Shown here: one piece after another, positions 61,359 to 64,000 of the stretch
Position numbering within the stretch: position 1 is the stretch's first letter
Layout: the number at the start of each line of letters is the position of its first letter
Assembly: GCF_028736115.1 (NCBI RefSeq)
Contig: NZ_CP117877.1
Location: 1,178,001 to 1,242,000 of the forward strand
Source: Mucilaginibacter sp. KACC 22063
Lineage (GTDB): Bacteria; Bacteroidota; Bacteroidia; Sphingobacteriales; Sphingobacteriaceae
Direction: 5' to 3'
DNA length: 64,000 nucleotides
Notes under the pieces: generated by a model
Database searches by the model: none
What the model was told of the DNA's origin: nothing
What the model saw: only the letters and a program-made list of their open reading frames with translations
Made by a program: the position numbers and the translations under genes

Positions 61359-62228
61359 ATGAAAAGGCCTTTTGTAATTTTTTATGCAATCATCATTTAT
61401 GCCGTTGCCGAACTGTTTTGGTGGGGCTACATGCTGGTTAGGCTGCAGCCTGGCCGCTTCGGGATGATATTGGGCGAAGGGGCAGTTTTTATTGCCGTTT
61501 TCCTGGTTGGTGCATACAATTTACATAAGTCGATAAATAAAGAGCGCCGTTTGCAAGAGCAGAAGAAAAATTTTCTGCTTTCGGTAACGCATGAGCTTAA
61601 ATCCCCTTTGGCTTCCATTAAGCTTTACATGGAGACCATACAAAAGCGTAAGCTTAACCATGAGCAGATCATGGATTTTACAGGCAAGTGCCTTGTAGAT
61701 GTTGACAGGCTGAACGATATGGTGGAAAATATGCTGCTTGCCGCTAAGATTGAAAACAGCTCTTATACTTTTCCTAAAGAGAAATTTAATATATCAGTAT
61801 TGGTTGATAGCGTGGTTAACCGCCTGCAAATAAACAAATGCGATTTTACGCAGCAGTTAATTAATGCAGAGATTGAACCTAAGCTTGAAATTACAGGCGA
61901 TAAGTTTGCACTTTCATCTGTAGTAACCAACCTGATAGAGAACGCTATCAAATACTCGCAGCCATGCTCTGAGGTAAACGTAAGGCTATTCAAAAAGGAT
62001 GGCCAGGTGTACCTTATGGTGGCAGATCATGGTATTGGTATAGCAGATGAAGAAAAAACACGTATTTTCGATAGGTTTTACCGTGTGGGCAGCGAGGATA
62101 CCCGTAACACCAAGGGTACAGGTTTAGGGTTATACATTGTAAAACAAGTGCTGGATAAACATCAGGCGACAATAAACGTTAAGGATAATCAGCCTGCTGG
62201 CAGCGTATTCGAAGTTGTTTTTGGATAA
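61359..62228 (+). CDS. sensor histidine kinase
   Basis: 289 residues, starting two bases after hemL. Two N-terminal transmembrane helices (about 5-27 and 36-53) enclose a very short loop, so it probably senses within the membrane. Core motifs: H-box LLSVTHELKSPLASIK, N-box VVTNLIENAIKYS, G1 VADHGIGIADEE, G2 TKGTGLGLYIVKQVL. Pairs with the response regulator 15 bases downstream. Its place in the haem cluster suggests a link to haem or redox status. Confidence 0.93.
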   Translation: MKRPFVIFYAIIIYAVAELFWWGYMLVRLQPGRFGMILGEGAVFIAVFLVGAYNLHKSINKERRLQEQKKNFLLSVTHELKSPLASIKLYMETIQKRKLNHEQIMDFTGKCLVDVDRLNDMVENMLLAAKIENSSYTFPKEKFNISVLVDSVVNRLQINKCDFTQQLINAEIEPKLEITGDKFALSSVVTNLIENAIKYSQPCSEVNVRLFKKDGQVYLMVADHGIGIADEEKTRIFDRFYRVGSEDTRNTKGTGLGLYIVKQVLDKHQATINVKDNQPAGSVFEVVFG

Positions 62229-62243
62229 CCTAATAAAGATCAT

Positions 62244-62945
62244 ATGTCTAAGAAAAGAATTCTATTGGCCGAAGACGAAGAGCATTTGCTCGAGGCCATA
62301 AAACTTAACCTTGAGCTTGAAGGCTACAAGGTATCTACTGCTAATAACGGTAAAAAAGCCCTACAGATATTTAAAGAAGAGCGTTTTAACCTGATCATCC
62401 TTGATGTGATGATGCCCGAGGTTGACGGTTTTGTGGTTGCAGAAACCATCAGGCTCGAAAATTCAGAAGTGCCTATCATGTTCCTTACAGCTAAAAATAC
62501 TAATGAGGATAAAATCATAGGCTTAAAGAAGGGTGCTGATGATTATCTCACTAAGCCTTTCAACCTGGAAGAGCTGATACTGCGTGTGAATAACCTGGTA
62601 AAACGCGGCTTAAAAGGTGAAGACTTAAAAGAGTTTAACAGCTATAAAATCGGCGATAAAACCATTCATTTCAACTCATTTGAAGTAATTAATGAAGATG
62701 GTTCTATCACAGCGCTTACTAAAAAGGAAACCATGCTGCTTAAATTGCTGATAGAACGCCGTAACGAGGCTGTATCACGTGAGCAGATATTGGAAACGGT
62801 TTGGAATTACGATGTGTACCCTTCAACCCGTACCATTGATAACTTCATCCTTACTTTCCGTAAATATTTTGAACCAGACCCTAAAAATCCGGTGTATTTC
62901 CATTCGATCAGAGGGGTAGGCTATAAATTTACAGACCATCATTAA
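62244..62945 (+). CDS. OmpR/PhoB-family response regulator
   Basis: 233 residues. The receiver domain has ILLAEDEEHLLEAIK, the phosphoacceptor Asp in LIILDVMMPEVDGF, Thr in MFLTAKN and Lys in YLTKPFNLEELI. The C-terminal winged helix (about 140-233) has LTKKETMLLKLLIERRNEAVSREQILETVW, RTIDNFILTFRKYFEPDP and HSIRGVGYKF. Its stop overlaps the start of the next gene by one base. Confidence 0.95.
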   Translation: MSKKRILLAEDEEHLLEAIKLNLELEGYKVSTANNGKKALQIFKEERFNLIILDVMMPEVDGFVVAETIRLENSEVPIMFLTAKNTNEDKIIGLKKGADDYLTKPFNLEELILRVNNLVKRGLKGEDLKEFNSYKIGDKTIHFNSFEVINEDGSITALTKKETMLLKLLIERRNEAVSREQILETVWNYDVYPSTRTIDNFILTFRKYFEPDPKNPVYFHSIRGVGYKFTDHH

Positions 62946-63472
62946 TGCTGACTAACAAGGCGCGGCTGATTATTGCGGGGATATTTTTTGCGATGTTCAT
63001 ATTCTTTATATATGAGCAGGTTTATCAGCTGGCAGGTGTTGCATTAATGTTTACGGTATTGCTGATTTGGGGATACTTTAAAGAAGGACCACTGGTAATA
63101 GCAGCAAAGCATTTTCATGATAAAAACTATGACAAAGCCGAGGCCGTTTTGCTTACCGTTAAAAACCCAGGTTTATTAAAACGTAAACGCCGTGGTTTTT
63201 ATGAGTTTATGATGGGCGGCATCAACCTGCAAAAGCAGGACTTTGAAGCAGCCGAAAGGCATTATGAACTGGCTGCGCAATACCCGCTGCGTTCTGTGAA
63301 CGACCATGTGGCGGCTTTAGCGCATGTGGCTAACATCAGCATTCGCAATCATAATTACGAAAAGGCAGAGGCCTACTTAGGTTTAGCCGAAAAGCATTAC
63401 GACAAAACTACCGCCAAAATGAAAAGCGTTTTGGAACGTCTGCAATCCGAATTAAAATCACACCAAAAATAA
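62945..63472 (+). CDS. membrane-anchored TPR protein
   Basis: 175 residues. Two N-terminal transmembrane helices (about 5-24 and 27-46) precede three TPR-like repeats (for example HDKNYDKAEAVLLTVKNPG, FEAAERHYELAAQYPLRSVNDH, HNYEKAEAYLGLAEKHYDK). One-base overlap with the response regulator shows tight coupling. A scaffold role in haem-cluster control is possible, but nothing in the sequence proves it. Confidence 0.75.
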   Translation: MLTNKARLIIAGIFFAMFIFFIYEQVYQLAGVALMFTVLLIWGYFKEGPLVIAAKHFHDKNYDKAEAVLLTVKNPGLLKRKRRGFYEFMMGGINLQKQDFEAAERHYELAAQYPLRSVNDHVAALAHVANISIRNHNYEKAEAYLGLAEKHYDKTTAKMKSVLERLQSELKSHQK

Positions 63473-63495
63473 AAGGCTTTTCAGCCTTGTTCTTT
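63473..63495 (+). terminator. weak terminator-like hairpin before hemE
   Basis: AAGGCT/AGCCTT with a TTTC loop and a following GTTCTTT; 6 bp only. It may lower transcription into hemE. Confidence 0.35.
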
Positions 63496-64000
63496 ATGAA
63501 AGATTCATTATTTATCAGAGCCGCATTTTCACAGCAAATAGAGCGTCCGCCGGTATGGATGATGCGCCAGGCCGGCCGTTTTATGCCTGAGTATTGGGAG
63601 ATCAAAAACAAATACTCGTTTCTGGAAATGTGTAAAACGCCCGAAATTGCTGCCGATGTAACCATGTTACCGGTTGACCTTTTGGGTATTGATGCGGCTA
63701 TCCTGTTTTCAGATATCTTAGTGACCGGTGAAGCAATGGGCGGCGACCTTAGCTTTACACAAGGCGTTGGCCCGCGTTTTTCAAACCCGGTACGCACCAA
63801 AGAAGATATTGACCGTTTAGATACTGAAGTTATCCATAAACTTCAATATGTAGCCGATGCTATTAAAGTAATTCAGCAGCGCCTTAACGGCAGCATTCCA
63901 CTTATTGGTTTTGCTGGTGCGCCTTTCACTGTAATGAGCTATCTGATAGAAGGCGGCTCGTCCCGTGATTTTAAGTTGACAAAGCTATTTATGCATAATC
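63496..64000 (+). CDS. hemE: uroporphyrinogen decarboxylase, 5' part
   Basis: The first 168 codons are in the window; the gene continues past the right edge. Diagnostic segments are seen: IERPPVWMMRQAGRFMPEYW (the RQAGR active-site motif), CKTPEIAADVTMLPVDLLGIDAAILFSDI and GFAGAPFTVMSYLIEGG. It decarboxylates uroporphyrinogen III to coproporphyrinogen III, downstream of HemCD. Confidence 0.95.
   Translation, partial: MKDSLFIRAAFSQQIERPPVWMMRQAGRFMPEYWEIKNKYSFLEMCKTPEIAADVTMLPVDLLGIDAAILFSDILVTGEAMGGDLSFTQGVGPRFSNPVRTKEDIDRLDTEVIHKLQYVADAIKVIQQRLNGSIPLIGFAGAPFTVMSYLIEGGSSRDFKLTKLFMHN

Noticed and set aside
1..64000. tRNA, rRNA, tmRNA, prophage or transposase genes
   Set aside because: None could be recognised by eye. 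Small RNAs and divergent tRNAs could be missed without a covariance search.

Overview
The window looks like chromosomal DNA of a Bacteroidota bacterium, most likely a soil or plant-associated member of the Sphingobacteriaceae (Mucilaginibacter/Pedobacter-like). Supporting signs are a SusC/SusD pair, lipoproteins with a CKKD-type lipobox, a LytS/LytTR two-component system, a hemC-hemD fusion, a large three-domain IspG, AT-rich starts without clear Shine-Dalgarno sites, and several upstream regions carrying the Bacteroidota -7 element TAnnTTTG, sometimes with TTG about 20 bases further upstream. I saw no rRNA, tRNA, CRISPR array, transposase or prophage.

Layout. 1-4.8 kb: tail of a PhnA-like gene, a small membrane protein, a UspA-like protein, then three exported proteins (GDPD phosphodiesterase, YdcF/DUF218 protein, unknown). 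5.1-12.1 kb: a small polysaccharide utilisation locus (susC, susD, GH92 alpha-mannosidase) with a hairpin terminator between susD and the hydrolase. 12.2-18.9 kb: a TetR repressor and an RND tripartite efflux operon; two pairs of matching 13-bp palindromes lie in the two promoters. 18.9-22.1 kb: divergent lipoprotein glucanases GH30 and GH16, each with the same C-terminal three-repeat beta-trefoil module, probably acting on beta-1,3/1,6-glucan. 22.4-30.5 kb: uronate isomerase, dnaX (with an A11 slippery run), an SDR, a long aromatic amino acid hydroxylase, and a flippase-like membrane protein. 30.6-33 kb: agmatine catabolism (aguB, aguA) interrupted by a four-helix-bundle (S23) gene flanked by inverted heptamer arrays. 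33.1-34.9 kb: SRPBCC protein, AraC-type regulator and an SDR preceded by a likely AraC tandem site. 35.1-38.9 kb: a LiaF-like protein, DUF4288 protein, LytS-type kinase, LytTR regulator and NIPSNAP protein in one run. 38.8-43.5 kb: DUF3891 protein and tyrosine/homogentisate catabolism (FAH-type hydrolase, hmgA, hpd), which connects with the hydroxylase at 27.7 kb. 43.6-49.3 kb: YdeI-like protein, manA, a frameshifted zinc-ribbon/TPR gene with an HExxH membrane protein, a lipoprotein, NADP-isocitrate dehydrogenase and a DoxX protein. 49.5-54.7 kb: ispG, a TonB-type protein, an MBL-fold hydrolase, an alpha/beta hydrolase and another DoxX protein. 55-64 kb: a haem biosynthesis supercluster hemA-(membrane protein)-hemCD-hemB-hemL-HK-RR-TPR-hemE, the last running off the window.

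The most notable non-gene signals are the short-unit repeats. Heptamer-periodic arrays of differing sequence occur around the S23 gene, downstream of aguA, between hemB and hemL, and in frame inside ispG, at or near both predicted borders of its insertion domain. An octamer/tetramer array with a mirror-symmetric 5-2-3-2-5 order lies at 54.2 kb. Several palindromic intergenic elements resemble REP/MITE-like families. Product names come from motif recognition by eye; nothing was searched against a database.
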